Assembly (NCBI GenBank): GCA_000181795.3
Contig: CM012954.1
Location: forward strand, 14,063,600 to 14,127,599
Length of the DNA: 64,000 nt
Direction: 5' to 3'
DNA from: Trichinella spiralis
Taxonomy: Eukaryota; Nematoda; Enoplea; Trichinellida; Trichinellidae
The position numbers and the translations under genes are program-made. A model generated the notes under the pieces. It saw only the letters and a program-made list of their open reading frames with translations, did not search any database and was not told where the DNA came from. Within the stretch, counting starts at the first letter, position 1; every line of letters starts with the position of its first letter. Below, piece after piece: positions 48,531-59,104 of the stretch.

Positions 48531-51500
48531 ATGTCCCAAGCTAGTTTGACGTAAGAGCTTTGTTTATTTATTATTCGTCTCTTTGAAAAACATACTATGT
48601 GATATATTTTCAAATGAAAATCTGAGATTATATCTATTTTTTTGCTATGCTCAATCCTAGCTTAACTAATCTTAAATTTTCTTTAGGTCATTTTTTGCTC
48701 CAAAAGGAAGTGCTGATTCTGAGAAGAGAACGTTATCGAAAAGAAAATCAGACTTGTCTGCAGTTGAAGGTATTGTTGCTTTGTTTTTGTGGGTTACCGT
48801 CTGTACAGTTTTGATTGGCATAAAATTGTAATTGCTCCGCTTATTATTGTTTGACGGATGATCGTTTCATTTTTCTGCCATCAATTTTGCTGACATTAAT
48901 AAATTTTCAGCTTCGAATTCAAACCCCGCCTCCAGTGTTATAACCAAAGACTTATCCAAATTTACTGAAATTGATGAGTTTGTATTTCTTTTTAATGTTT
49001 ACTGTATTTTAATTTTAATTTTCACCACATCTTTTCTTGTTTCAAGAAAGAAGAGGAAAGTGCAGAAAGTTGATTCTAACGATGACAGGTAAATTAAATT
49101 CAATGATATCTTTTGCAAAATGCAGTTAAACCGATAAGTGATGATTTTTGTTGTGATTTATCATTTGTTTTTTATTCAAATACGTTGCTATAATACTGAA
49201 GAATTTTTCAATTTAGATTAGAAAATGATAGCGTTAAAAATGCATCCGAAAATGCTGCGTGTACCAGTAAAAAAGGCTATACTATTTTGGCAAAGGAAAA
49301 GTAATTTTTTTTTTCAGTTCTTATATTGACCCTAAACCAGTAATCGGTTACAGTTATTGAAATTTTCATGTATTTATTTATTCATTTCACGCATTTACAT
49401 TTCTTTTAATTGTCAGTACAAATTCAAAATGTATTTAAATTTGCAATTCAAATGTCTTACTGTATGCTTGATATTTTGTATTGATGAAGATTTTCTGATA
49501 CTTTCTCCTAATGTATTTGTGATTTTTTTGTTATCAGGCAAATTTCCTTTTTAATAATTTGTCATTTATGCAGGACGTGATGATTAATATTTTTATCATT
49601 ATTTTTTAAAGAATATTTTGTTTATTAGCAAATCTACCCAACTAGTAAAACTCGTCAAAAATTGTTTCAGTGAACAAGAAGATGTTGTTGAACCCCAAAA
49701 CTACAAGCCAGATGCAACAACGTACGATCCAGAATGTAATGCTTGTTGGAGAGCAGGTGAACAGTAAGCAATTTGTTAATGGAATCTTAAGTTTAGTTTA
49801 TTATTAATTTTTTTTGAATGTTTTTTGCTGTCGTTTCTAATAAGACTGACTTTACATCCAAATGAATTATTTTAGTCAACTGTTTGTTTTGAATTTTGCA
49901 TCTTATGGTTTGCCTTAATTTTGTTTATAGAGTACCTTATCTTGCTTTCGCATATACGATGAAGGCAATTGAAAATACATCGTCTAGATTGGAGATTATT
50001 AGAATATTGTCTAATTTTTTTCAATCTGTCATTTGGCTTAATCCTGATGATTTATTGCCTTGTATATATCTTTGTCTGAATCGTCTTGGACCATCTTACG
50101 AAGCAGTAGAATTAGGTATTGCCGAAGGTACACTGCAGAAAGCTGTGGCGCAATCGACTGGTCGCAGCATGGAGAAAATCAAAGCAGATATTGCCGATAA
50201 AGGCGATTTGGGAATTGTGGCCGAAGTAAATTTTGTCTACGCTTGTTATTATAATAAATTTGTTTTGTTTATTATTTATTCTCTTATAGATGAGTAGGAA
50301 TATGCAGAGAACAATATTCGCTACGCGTCCTTTGACAGTTGCTGGTATTTTTGCAAAGTTGAATCAAATTGCTCACTTGTCGGGCAGCAGTGTAAGAAAG
50401 AATATTGAAAATGAAAACGATGATGAAATTATTTTAGTCAATGAACAAAAAATTGGAAATGGTCAAAGGTTTGTTGGTAAGCTGTCGAGATTGTGAAGCG
50501 CGTTATTTGATACGTTGTTTGAGTGGGAAAATGCGTATCGGTCTTGCAGAACAAAGTTTGTTAGTAGCGCTTGCGCATGCTTTTGCATTTATTGAAAGGA
50601 AAAAAGGTTAATTGTAAATTTTTGTTATCACTGTTCGATGATTTGTTGCTTACTGTAATTTTGTATTCAAATTGCAGAAAACAAGAAAAAACTTCGAGAT
50701 GATGCTTTGAAAGAATATCTTGATGAATGTGCTTTAATTATGAAAACAGCGTATTGGTAATGAACTTTATGTTATATTGGATTGTATGCTGTATAATTTT
50801 GTTTAGTGAATGTCCTGATTATGGCAAAATTGTCGACATTGCTTTGAGGCATGGTCTGCATGCTTTGCCGGAGCATTGTCATATCACGCCTGGCATTCCG
50901 TTGAAACCGATGCTTGCGTTTCCAAGTAAAGGTATCGAAGAAGTTTTGAAAAGATTTGGCAGTGCTGAATTTGCATGTGAATGGAAATACGACGGCGAGA
51001 GAGCACAGGTCTGATTGAAATACACTGCTTTGAGAAATTTCTCGAAAATGGTCTCCCATATTTAGATTCATTTTTACGATGGTACTGTAAAAGTGTTTAG
51101 CCGTAATCAAGAAAATCATACAGGAAAGTATCCAGATATTGTTGAATTGATTCCGAAAGTGCTGTCGGCTACGAATAATAAAAATAATCAAACTGATCCC
51201 ATCTCGTCTTGCATTATTGACTCTGAAATTGTAGCATGGGATACGGAAAATCAGTCGATTTTACCTTTTCAAGTTTTATCGACTCGCAAGAGAAAGGTAT
51301 TTGTTATTTTTATTTAAATTGTTGTTTATATTTTATTATTATATTTAGGATGCGGAAAGTGGTGATGTTAAAGTTAACGTTTCTGTTTTTGCTTTCGATT
51401 TGCTTTATTTGAATGGTCAGTCGTTGACCACGCAACCGTTTCGTGAAAGGCGTAGCATGTTGCGTTCACTGATTGAAGAAATGGATGGACATTTTTTCTT

Positions 51501-52397
51501 CACTAAAAGTTTGGTTACTAATGATTCAGATGAAATTGGACAATTTTTAGAAGAAGCAGTTAAAGGTAAACTAAATGATACTTTGAAATGGTATGTCTTA
51601 TTTTTTATGTTTTGGTTACTTTAGGCAATTGCGAAGGTTTAATGTTGAAAACATTGGATAAAGATGCAACTTATGAAATTGCAAAGCGATCGCATAAATG
51701 GTTAAAGTTGAAAAAAGATTATTTGGATAATACAGGCGATACAGTAGATTTAGTAGTCATTGGAGGTTATTTGGGTGTAGGTCGTCGCGTGGGCGTTTAC
51801 GGCGGTTACCTTCTAGCTTGTTATAATCCAACTACTGAAGAATATCAAAGTATATGTAAAGTAGGTTGCTACATATATATATGTAAGCATGCATGTGTAA
51901 GTGAAATAAATGTATTCTCTTCGATCAGATTGGTACTGGTTTCAAAGATGAAGACTTACAGAAACAGGCAGAATTTTTCAAACAGCACATAATTTCTGCT
52001 CCAAAATCGTACTACAGATATTCCAGCTCAATAGCACCGGATCACTGGTTCGATCCAGTTCAAGTATGGGAAGTGAAAGCGGCTGATCTTTCTATATCAC
52101 CAAAACATTTCGCAGCGATCGGTATTGTAAGTGTTGTATTTTTTTGTTCATTTGAAAATTTTCCTTTCTGGGGGTCTTATGCATTTCCCGCTTTTGCACC
52201 TTGAGGTGGATGATGAGAAAGGTATTTCGTTGCGTTTTCCGCGTTTCATCCGCGTGCGTGATGACAAAAATCCCGAAGATGCAACAACGGCAGAAGAAGT
52301 AGCTGAAATTTACTACAATCAGGAAAGTGTGAAGAATGCAAAAGCTGCTGCCACAAAAGATGTGCTAAGCGATAATGATGTTGATGATGATTTTTAA
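48531..52397 (+). CDS. LIG1: DNA ligase I (ATP-dependent)
   Basis: Joins Okazaki fragments and seals repair nicks. The first exon is only 20 coding bases (ATG 48531); spliced, it gives MSQASLTSFFAPK, a PCNA-binding PIP box (Q-x-x-L-x-x-F-F) at the extreme N-terminus as in other LIG1 proteins. A short basic/acidic linker replaces the long mammalian regulatory region. The DNA-binding domain has [13 protein letters not shown] and [17 protein letters not shown]. The adenylation domain has WKYDGERAQ with its nucleophile Lys codon at 50985-50987, [28 protein letters not shown] and [20 protein letters not shown]. The OB fold has [21 protein letters not shown] and [12 protein letters not shown], then [15 protein letters not shown]. 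The acidic tail ends DDDF (stop 52395-52397). Divergent from the small heat-shock gene by 806 bp. Confidence 0.93.
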
Positions 52398-53493
52398 ACT
52401 TTTCTGCATCACTCTTCATATTCCAATTTAAGCAACTGTTTCAGTTTTGGTTGATGGGATTGATTTCCAATTTTTCAATACTAACTTTTGCTTCTTGCGT
52501 TGACTTTGAGCATTTGATTTCAGTTTTGATGATGACTGAAAATTTTCTCATACTTATCATAGATTTTTAACGGGGTACTCGCCTTCCTTATTTGTACGTA
52601 ACTTTTTTAAAGCATATGTGAGTGCGTTTTTTATTATTTACAGTAATGCAAAGCATTTTTATCACGATGTGCAAGGTGAAAGATTGCTGCTATCATATGA
52701 TAGATGCTTTTTTTTTACTAACCCTTTAAAAGTTATGTCAAACCATCTTATATTTACGGTAAATATGATAAAGTAAATTTCATTTGATAGCTTGCCAACC
52801 TAATTGTAACATGGAAAATGCAGACTTATAAACCTGCACTAATCTTACTGTAAGCAGATGATTATCATTTTTATTTTGAAAGTTCACTGTAAGTTTGATA
52901 GAAATGAAAATGATACTGTTCGCGTTATTGATACAGGAAGTTTTCATTTTTTGGGAAAATTGAGCAACTATTTAATTATAATTGTTGTTAAATGTTTACG
53001 TTTTTGATTTATTTAAATATATCAATAATATATGATATACTTTTCTTTAGAATAAATAGTATTGATAATAATTTTAATTACTGAACATAATAAATAATTG
53101 ATTTTTGCAAACAGTCACATGAATAGCAGATGTTTTCTTCTATTGATGTGTTTTGTGTATTCAATCAGTAGCAGGTGAATTGTCATTGATGTACTTGAAA
53201 GGCAGTTTTATTCCCATAAGTTGTGCTTATAATTTTCTCCATTGTCGGCGATGTGTGAGCTTTTCATCAATTTCATCGAATCACATTCGACCAACAACTG
53301 CAGACGGCTGAATAGAGCGCTTTTGTTCGTACTGTATTGGGATTTTTCCATCCAATTTTTACTGTTGTCAGTCTACCGTGCTGGAGGGTAAATTTTCAAT
53401 GGAAATGGAAATTGAAATAACAATCGCGTGATTGCAGTTTTCAGTTCGCAGCGGGTTGCCGGCTTGCTGTTGATCGGGAATTAAGCTTCAGCT

Positions 53494-53892
53494 ATGATTA
53501 GTGATTTCACGCGATCCAACTGTTTGCGTGATGCCCCTGACGAGCATTTTGTCTGGGAAAACGGTTTCAAAATGTCCAACAATGCTTTTTGCAAACAAAG
53601 TTGCATCAACCCAGCTCGATCCCTTCTCTCTGTGCTCAGCATCATCGCACATGGATATACAGCTTGTATGAGTAGGTTGGCTTTTCAGCTGGTTGCTCGA
53701 TTTGTTTGCGAAACAAAAGCGACTAAACGGCGCGCATCTTCTCACGCTATTCTCACAGCCGAACGCGTTTCGTTTGTCGCAGTGCACAAAAGCTGTGCTG
53801 ATAAAATAATCTGCAACGCATTTTCCAAAGAAAGAAAAAAAACAAATAACATTTTTCTATTCAATTGTTGTTACCATTTTATGGAAATTTAA
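53494..53892 (+). CDS. Doubtful ORF in a GC-richer island
   Basis: 132 codons from ATG 53494 (MISDFTRSNCLRDAPDE) to 53892. Its 5' part lies in an island of raised G+C and its last 25 codons are AT-rich and low in complexity. I recognise no domain. The opposite strand is also open over part of the island, which weakens the coding case. A promoter, an untranslated exon or a regulatory element would explain the island equally well. Confidence 0.2.
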   Translation: MISDFTRSNCLRDAPDEHFVWENGFKMSNNAFCKQSCINPARSLLSVLSIIAHGYTACMSRLAFQLVARFVCETKATKRRASSHAILTAERVSFVAVHKSCADKIICNAFSKERKKTNNIFLFNCCYHFMEI

Positions 53893-54473
53893 TTTAATGA
53901 AAATCGTGAGAAAACTGCCAAAGTTCAATCTAGTAGTTGTTGTCATTTTGTGATAATTTTTAGTAATACCTGAAAAAAGTAATACAATAGGAAATTTGCA
54001 ATTTAGTTTCGTAAAAATTTTTTTGAGACGAAGAAGAAGAAGAAGAAAGGAATGCTTTTTTCTTCTTATCTGTTACAGTATTGTTCACCAGGTATTGTTA
54101 TTTGTTGTTACAAATAAGCTTAGCTTGTTTCTGTGTCATCAAAGTTTGAATAAAGGTGAAAATTGTCAACGGTGCGGGGCAAATTTTCACATTACTGCAA
54201 TTCACGATTAATAATAATAATTAATAAATACCTGATCCACGCGGTTGCCTGTTTATAATGTACACTGAGGTTGTGTACGAGTTTTGTGGAAAAGCTTCAC
54301 CACATGTGCTTTTTGAAATCCGTTTTAACCTTTTATTTATACATGTATATATAATATAATATAATTCGTAGCTTTTTGAAAGTTTAATTTTGCTCGAAGA
54401 AAGTGAGCATTCAGGCATTTATAATCGATTAGCAATGGCAACGATCGTCTTGTGTAGAAGATATAACAATTGT

Positions 54474-54815
54474 CTAGCTAAAATGATTTCGGCCAAAGTT
54501 AACAAATCCTTCGGGTCGGCGTGGTGAATGAAATTTAATTTTTTGCCTTTCGGTAGTTTCAAATTGGACTACTGTAATTTTTTCTTCTCTCTTAGTCACC
54601 TTGATTTGCCGTTTTTCTTCCTCCTTTGCTAAAAATCCAGCAGCTTTCTTGTTTTGTTTTTTAATCATTCTAGAAATGGTGATAATTTTCAACAAAAAAA
54701 CAAATTGTTTCTCTTTTATACTCTTTTTCATTTTTTTAATATCTATAATTTCTAGTGGTTTATGCTGTAAAGTCAAGTTATGTTTTAATTTATTGAATTT
54801 TTCACTTTTGATCAT
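54474..54815 (-). CDS. Doubtful Lys-rich ORF
   Basis: 113 codons from ATG 54813-54815 (MIKSEKFNKLKHN) to a TAG at 54474-54476, ending PEGFVNFGRNHFS. The second half (KEEEKRQIKVTKREEK and onward) is polar and charged like a real protein; the first half is plain AT-rich. A tttctag before an internal ATG near 54671 could be an acceptor, giving a shorter last exon. Family unknown. Confidence 0.2.
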   Translation of the reverse strand: MIKSEKFNKLKHNLTLQHKPLEIIDIKKMKKSIKEKQFVFLLKIITISRMIKKQNKKAAGFLAKEEEKRQIKVTKREEKITVVQFETTERQKIKFHSPRRPEGFVNFGRNHFS

Positions 54816-56183
54816 CAGTTGTAACAATGTTTTCTTTTTAAAAGCAGAAAAAGGGGGATATGTAAGATGCTTGATTTTTTTTGGTTGGTGAATGATTTTT
54901 TTGGCTGACTGCGAAATGTGTTTGCCGTACGAAACTGATGGAAAGTTTCAAGGGCATTGCTGCCTGTTATGACAAAAGGGCAAAGTGGACAGATGAAATT
55001 TTTTCAACTTTTTCAAATTGAGCTGTGAAATTTGAACAAAATTATTAGATAAAATTATGAAATTATTTTAATAGAACGACAATCATTGTGAATTGTCGAA
55101 ATTGTGTTTGCAAAACTGAGTTGGTGGCATTGGAAAACTGTAAGAAGGTTTGCCTTTTCTCCAAGAGTAGAGGTTTTGTTTATCTTTTAGCTCAGAAATG
55201 ACAACGAATGCTTCGAAAATTGCATTTGCTTTTCCTGGAAAGGGTTTTTTGTTTTTCATAAATAAAGCATTACTGGAAAGGCAATAGTGAAGAGGAATTT
55301 TAAATTTTAAATTTGTTTGTTCAAATTGTTGTCTCAAATTTGTCACCGTCTTACTGTTCTTAGCTTTTTGAATTTCGAGTTGTTGTTCGTTTTACTTTTA
55401 CAATTCGACAATTTGACAAACTTAATGCTTATATTCTCATTCAACAGCTCGGCTGTGAATGTTCGTTCGCATATTACTGTAAAACTTTTCATTCGTTCTT
55501 AAAGTTTGTCTGTTCATCATCATCACTACGTGGACAAAACAACATGAATGTTCAAATATGGTTAGAAATTCTGCCTGTATATGAACAATGGAAGCGCGTT
55601 GACGTTTTTTCTTTTTGCATAATAATTACGCATCTCTGTTTCGCACAAAAGTTTATCGGTATTTCTTTGTATTGTATGTTTTCGATATATCGAAATTTTA
55701 TTTTGTATTGTGTAAAAGCGAAATGTATCGAATTGTACTTTTCATTTTGCATTATTATCGCAGTTGTTGAAATTCTATTTAACTAGCGGAAAGTGTACGT
55801 TTAACTTATAAAACGTAGAAATGAGGACATATGTAAATGCTAGAAATGTTAAATGTGAAGAATATACATTCAATTGTGAAACTCATTTTATTTGCAAATG
55901 TTCAGCAATAATAGTACGAGTGAAAGTTTTCTTTATAAAAATGATACATGGTGCATCATTCCATTTGATGAAATTATTCTCATCAATTGGTTCCAAATTA
56001 CACGTTATGGATCTGTTGAACAGGGAAAAGAAAGTGCAAGATGACATTTTTTGTTTAGCATAATTTATTCATAATCGTTAGCATGGTTAAGGCTTGCCAT
56101 CGGGGTTAATTGCGTGCATTCAGCGCGGCTAATCTCGTTTAAACAGCGCTCCATCGGCCAGTCTGCATTGTTGAACATTCCAA

Positions 56184-56219
56184 CCAATCAGAAATGTCCA
56201 AACGCTTCTGTTGACCAAT
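56184..56219 (+). promoter_or_regulatory. Paired CCAAT boxes upstream of Sox
   Basis: Two CCAAT boxes (56184-56188 and 56215-56219) start 31 bp apart, about 200 bp before the Sox start codon. This is a spacing favoured by NF-Y promoters. The segment AACGCT-N6-GACCAATAG matches the right arm of the palindrome in the myosin intron. Confidence 0.4.
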
Positions 56220-56419
56220 AGTCATATTTGGAGTTTGTAAAAACATCGACGCTGCCCTCTGCTGACAGATGAAAACTGGTGGAAATAAAAACGGTCACTT
56301 CTGAGTTTACTTGCACACTTACATGTATACATCCATACACATACATCTATACATACGCACAAAGACACACCCACGTTAATAAATCAAGTGATAAAACGAG
56401 AAAACTCTTGCTTTGGAAG

Positions 56420-57361
56420 ATGTTACATTGTGCTTCTGATAATAATTTGGAGTCAAATATTGGTAATGATAAAAACATGAATCAAACAGAGATGTCTGTA
56501 ACGGCTTCTACTTCAGCTGGCCATATCAAACGCCCGATGAATGCATTCATGGTATGGTCTAGAGGCCAAAGGCGAAAAATGGCTCAAGAAAATCCGAAAA
56601 TGCACAATTCAGAAATTAGCAAACGTCTTGGTGCCGAATGGAAAAGTTTAACTGAAGCAGAAAAGCGACCGTTCATTGACGAGGCGAAACGACTCAGATC
56701 TGTGCACATGAAAGAGCATCCGGATTACAAATACCGACCGAGAAGGAAACCGAAGAATTTGCTTAAGCAAAAAGAAAAATCTTACAGTGGTTTTGCCTTG
56801 CCCTGTCTTCCGAGTGCGATGGAACAACTGGCGCTGAGCCGCGGTTTCGGTGCCGCATTCGACAGTGCTGACAAAGCAGCCAGGGCTTTTTTGACCGCTC
56901 CCCAAGGATCGGTTGCCTACCCGCCTACTGCGGCTGGATTTTACGCTAGCTCATTGGACGCGAACTCTGCTGCCGGTTCCAAGTTGACGGACATGAGCAG
57001 CGCTTTTCACAAAGCCACCTCAGAACTGGCGAACGCGCCATTTTACCATCCTCATCATCATGCCGGTGCAACATCGGCCTTGTATCCCAGTGCGGCGGCT
57101 GTTTCTTTACCAACGTCGTTGTTCGGTGGCGGTTTGCAAGCTGGTATGGGTCCCGCGTTGTCATCGCTGTCTTACAATGGATCTTACGCCATTGGAACAG
57201 CCGAACAGCACTTGATGAGTCGACAAAATGCCGCAGCTGCAGCTGGACTTGCTGCATATTTGAAACCCGAGTACATGTTCATCAAACCAGATGCAACTGC
57301 GTCCACTTTGCCCAATCCGTACATGCCAACACCAGCTGGCTCATCTCCTGTTGTCATGTAA
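56420..57361 (+). CDS. SoxB2-like HMG-box transcription factor, intronless
   Basis: One exon, 313 codons. ATG 56420 (MLHCASDNN) is the first in-frame ATG; a second at 56477 is possible. The Sox HMG box (about residues 35-112) opens [20 protein letters not shown] and runs through [23 protein letters not shown] to [17 protein letters not shown]. It bends DNA at ACAAAG-type sites in the minor groove. [12 protein letters not shown] then FALPCLP after the box follows the SOX14/SOX21 (group B2) pattern, so a repressor-type SoxB2 is more likely than SoxB1. The C-terminal part is rich in Ala, Ser and Pro, with His and Ala runs. The lack of introns is usual for SoxB genes but stands out from the intron-dense neighbours. 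Non-coding DNA flanks it on both sides. Confidence 0.93.
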   Translation: MLHCASDNNLESNIGNDKNMNQTEMSVTASTSAGHIKRPMNAFMVWSRGQRRKMAQENPKMHNSEISKRLGAEWKSLTEAEKRPFIDEAKRLRSVHMKEHPDYKYRPRRKPKNLLKQKEKSYSGFALPCLPSAMEQLALSRGFGAAFDSADKAARAFLTAPQGSVAYPPTAAGFYASSLDANSAAGSKLTDMSSAFHKATSELANAPFYHPHHHAGATSALYPSAAAVSLPTSLFGGGLQAGMGPALSSLSYNGSYAIGTAEQHLMSRQNAAAAAGLAAYLKPEYMFIKPDATASTLPNPYMPTPAGSSPVVM

Positions 57362-58510
57362 GGCGTATGCCACCTTATCTTTAAAATTGAATTTTCTTTT
57401 TTGTTCTTTTGCACGCTTTTTTTACCCGGTTTAAGATTTATATATAATAATTCTACTACACATGGTCGTTTATTTATTAATTTATTTTCAATGCTTCTTC
57501 TTCTTCTTCTTCTTATTCCTCACTACTAACTGCTTTTCTATTGTATTTTTTGCTCGTTTCACGTACAAACGTTGGACATAATGCTTGAAATTTCGGTTTA
57601 GTTGGACATGTCAGATTATTTGTCCGTCATTGTTTAGTAAAAGGCGTATTTGTGCACTGAGACTCTCACGACGAAGCATTGCCAGCAGCCTTGAATCTTT
57701 GTCAAGGCCAGACATACTGGCGCCTAGTGTTGTTCACTGTTCTTTATTTCTCATGTGATCATGTGGTATTATTTTCTTTGACCATTGGTCGAGTTGCTGT
57801 AAAAATATCGCAGAGTTTCGTCACTAATTTAAGCAAATAAAAAGAGGAATCACATTACTGTTTCGAAATATTTTTTCTACGAACTGAATTTACAGATTGT
57901 AACATTGCATGGCATTTGGAGCATGCTGTGGTGAAACATTTTTTAATTTGTTATTGCTCATCTGTTTGCTAACGATTTGCATAATTTCATGATAATGCGC
58001 ATTTGTAAAAGTGATTGGTTTCTGATTAGTTCATTCAAAGAATAACCACTTACATGTGCTTTTATGGTATGGTGTGGTTGGTAACCCAATATACGTACGT
58101 GGACAACATACATGTGTGCTTTTCTTTTTCACAGCTCAACATTATTGATTCAACATGTTTTTTCTACATGTTGAACATGTGATGATGAACAGTTTCTTTT
58201 TGGCAAATACTGATGCTTTTTGCTGAAAAACTGTTTTCAGAACTTGTTACAATTGTACAGTTGCGTGTGTGCGGTTAGCCGTAAGAAAAGTGTGAAAATT
58301 TATTACCATTTTAATTTTTTCAAATTTCTCACTCTAAATTGATCCTTGTATCAGCAATTGTAAAATATTACCCTACAAGTTCATCAACATTTGTCAAGTA
58401 ATAGTGGAAATTTGCAAAATAATATCGTGATTAATTTCTATTAAAAAAGTCAAATTGCTTCTTATTTTTCTATTTTTTTATACTATGTAAGTTTTTTGCA
58501 TGGTTGTGCA
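57362..58510. other. 3' flank of Sox gene
   Basis: 1.15 kb of AT-rich DNA, presumably containing the Sox 3' UTR and downstream control DNA. A GC-richer patch lies at 57650-57760, and a single ATTGGTCG near 57785 resembles the CCAAT motif upstream. No gene seen. Confidence 0.45.
57494..57514. repeat. (TTC)n microsatellite
   Basis: Seven TTC units in the DNA 3' of the Sox gene. Confidence 0.85.
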
Positions 58511-59013
58511 ATGCATTTTAATGGAGGGCCAACTGCGGAATGCGTGAAAGTAATGAGGTAAGTTATGACTGTTCGATTGTGCTACATTTGATATTTTTTG
58601 TTGTAAAAACAAGCTACAATTGGTCAGTGGAAGTAAATATTTTTCAAGTTCAGCAGTTGTTAATTGGAATATTGGTTTTGTGGGGCATGTGAGCTGTACA
58701 TTTTTTTTTATTATTAGCTCTACAATGGAAAACGATCATCAAGTAAGTCGTCGTTTTGTGCAAAATCACTGTTTACAAGTTTCAAAAATGCGCCTGCTGA
58801 GAATTTGCTTATTCTTTTTATTATTAAAAATCATTTGGCCTTTTCTGTTCGTAAAAAATTTGCCCTCGGTGAAAAACTTTTTCTTCGGAAGGTTGGCATA
58901 GCGCAGCAGGATGCACCATTTATGGAAGGTCGAACGTTTGAAATGTACGAAATCCAGGAAGTATATTTTTTATGTTTATTTTTTAGAAGCTTGATGATTA
59001 CAACAGCATTATG

Positions 59014-59047
<34 letters not shown>

Positions 59048-59104
59048 ATTATTTAGATATGCTTGGGTATAGTTGCTGTTTTTTCATCCATTCTTCCGCT
59101 GTAA
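58511..59104 (+). CDS. Candidate small four-exon gene, unknown product
   Basis: Four exons join with agreeing phases. 58511-58557 (MHFNGGPTAECVKVM) has a consensus gtaagt donor. 58718-58742 (SSTMENDHQ) has ttattag before it and gtaagt after. 58802-58960 starts NLLILFIIKNHLAFSVRKKF and ends EGRTFEMYEIQE. 59057-59104 (ICLGIVAVFSSILPL, stop) follows an atttag acceptor. The predicted product is about 92 residues with two hydrophobic stretches, so a small membrane protein is possible. The third intron holds a GT repeat. The third exon's polar, low-bias content (GIAQQDAPFMEGRTF) argues for real coding sequence. I recognise no family, and the first acceptor and the start are the weakest points. Confidence 0.38.
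59017..59044. repeat. (GT)14 microsatellite
   Basis: Fourteen GT units inside the last intron of the candidate gene at 58511-59104. Confidence 0.9.

Larger units (their letters stand above)
52398..56419. other. Gene-poor region upstream of the Sox gene
   Basis: 4 kb, mostly AT-rich. The LIG1 3' UTR should occupy the first few hundred bases. A GC-richer island lies at about 53260-53830. Minus-strand frames at 54474-54815 and 55083-55259 have coding-like polar composition but no recognisable motif and no clear splice partners. The last 350 bp (56080-56280), with less A+T and two CCAAT boxes, looks like the Sox promoter. Confidence 0.5.

Noticed and set aside
57782-57800. ATTGGTCGAGTTGCTG as an inverted partner of the CCAAT pair upstream of Sox
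   Set aside because: Only about ten bases match the repeat arm; isolated CCAAT boxes are too frequent to support an inverted-repeat pair flanking the gene.
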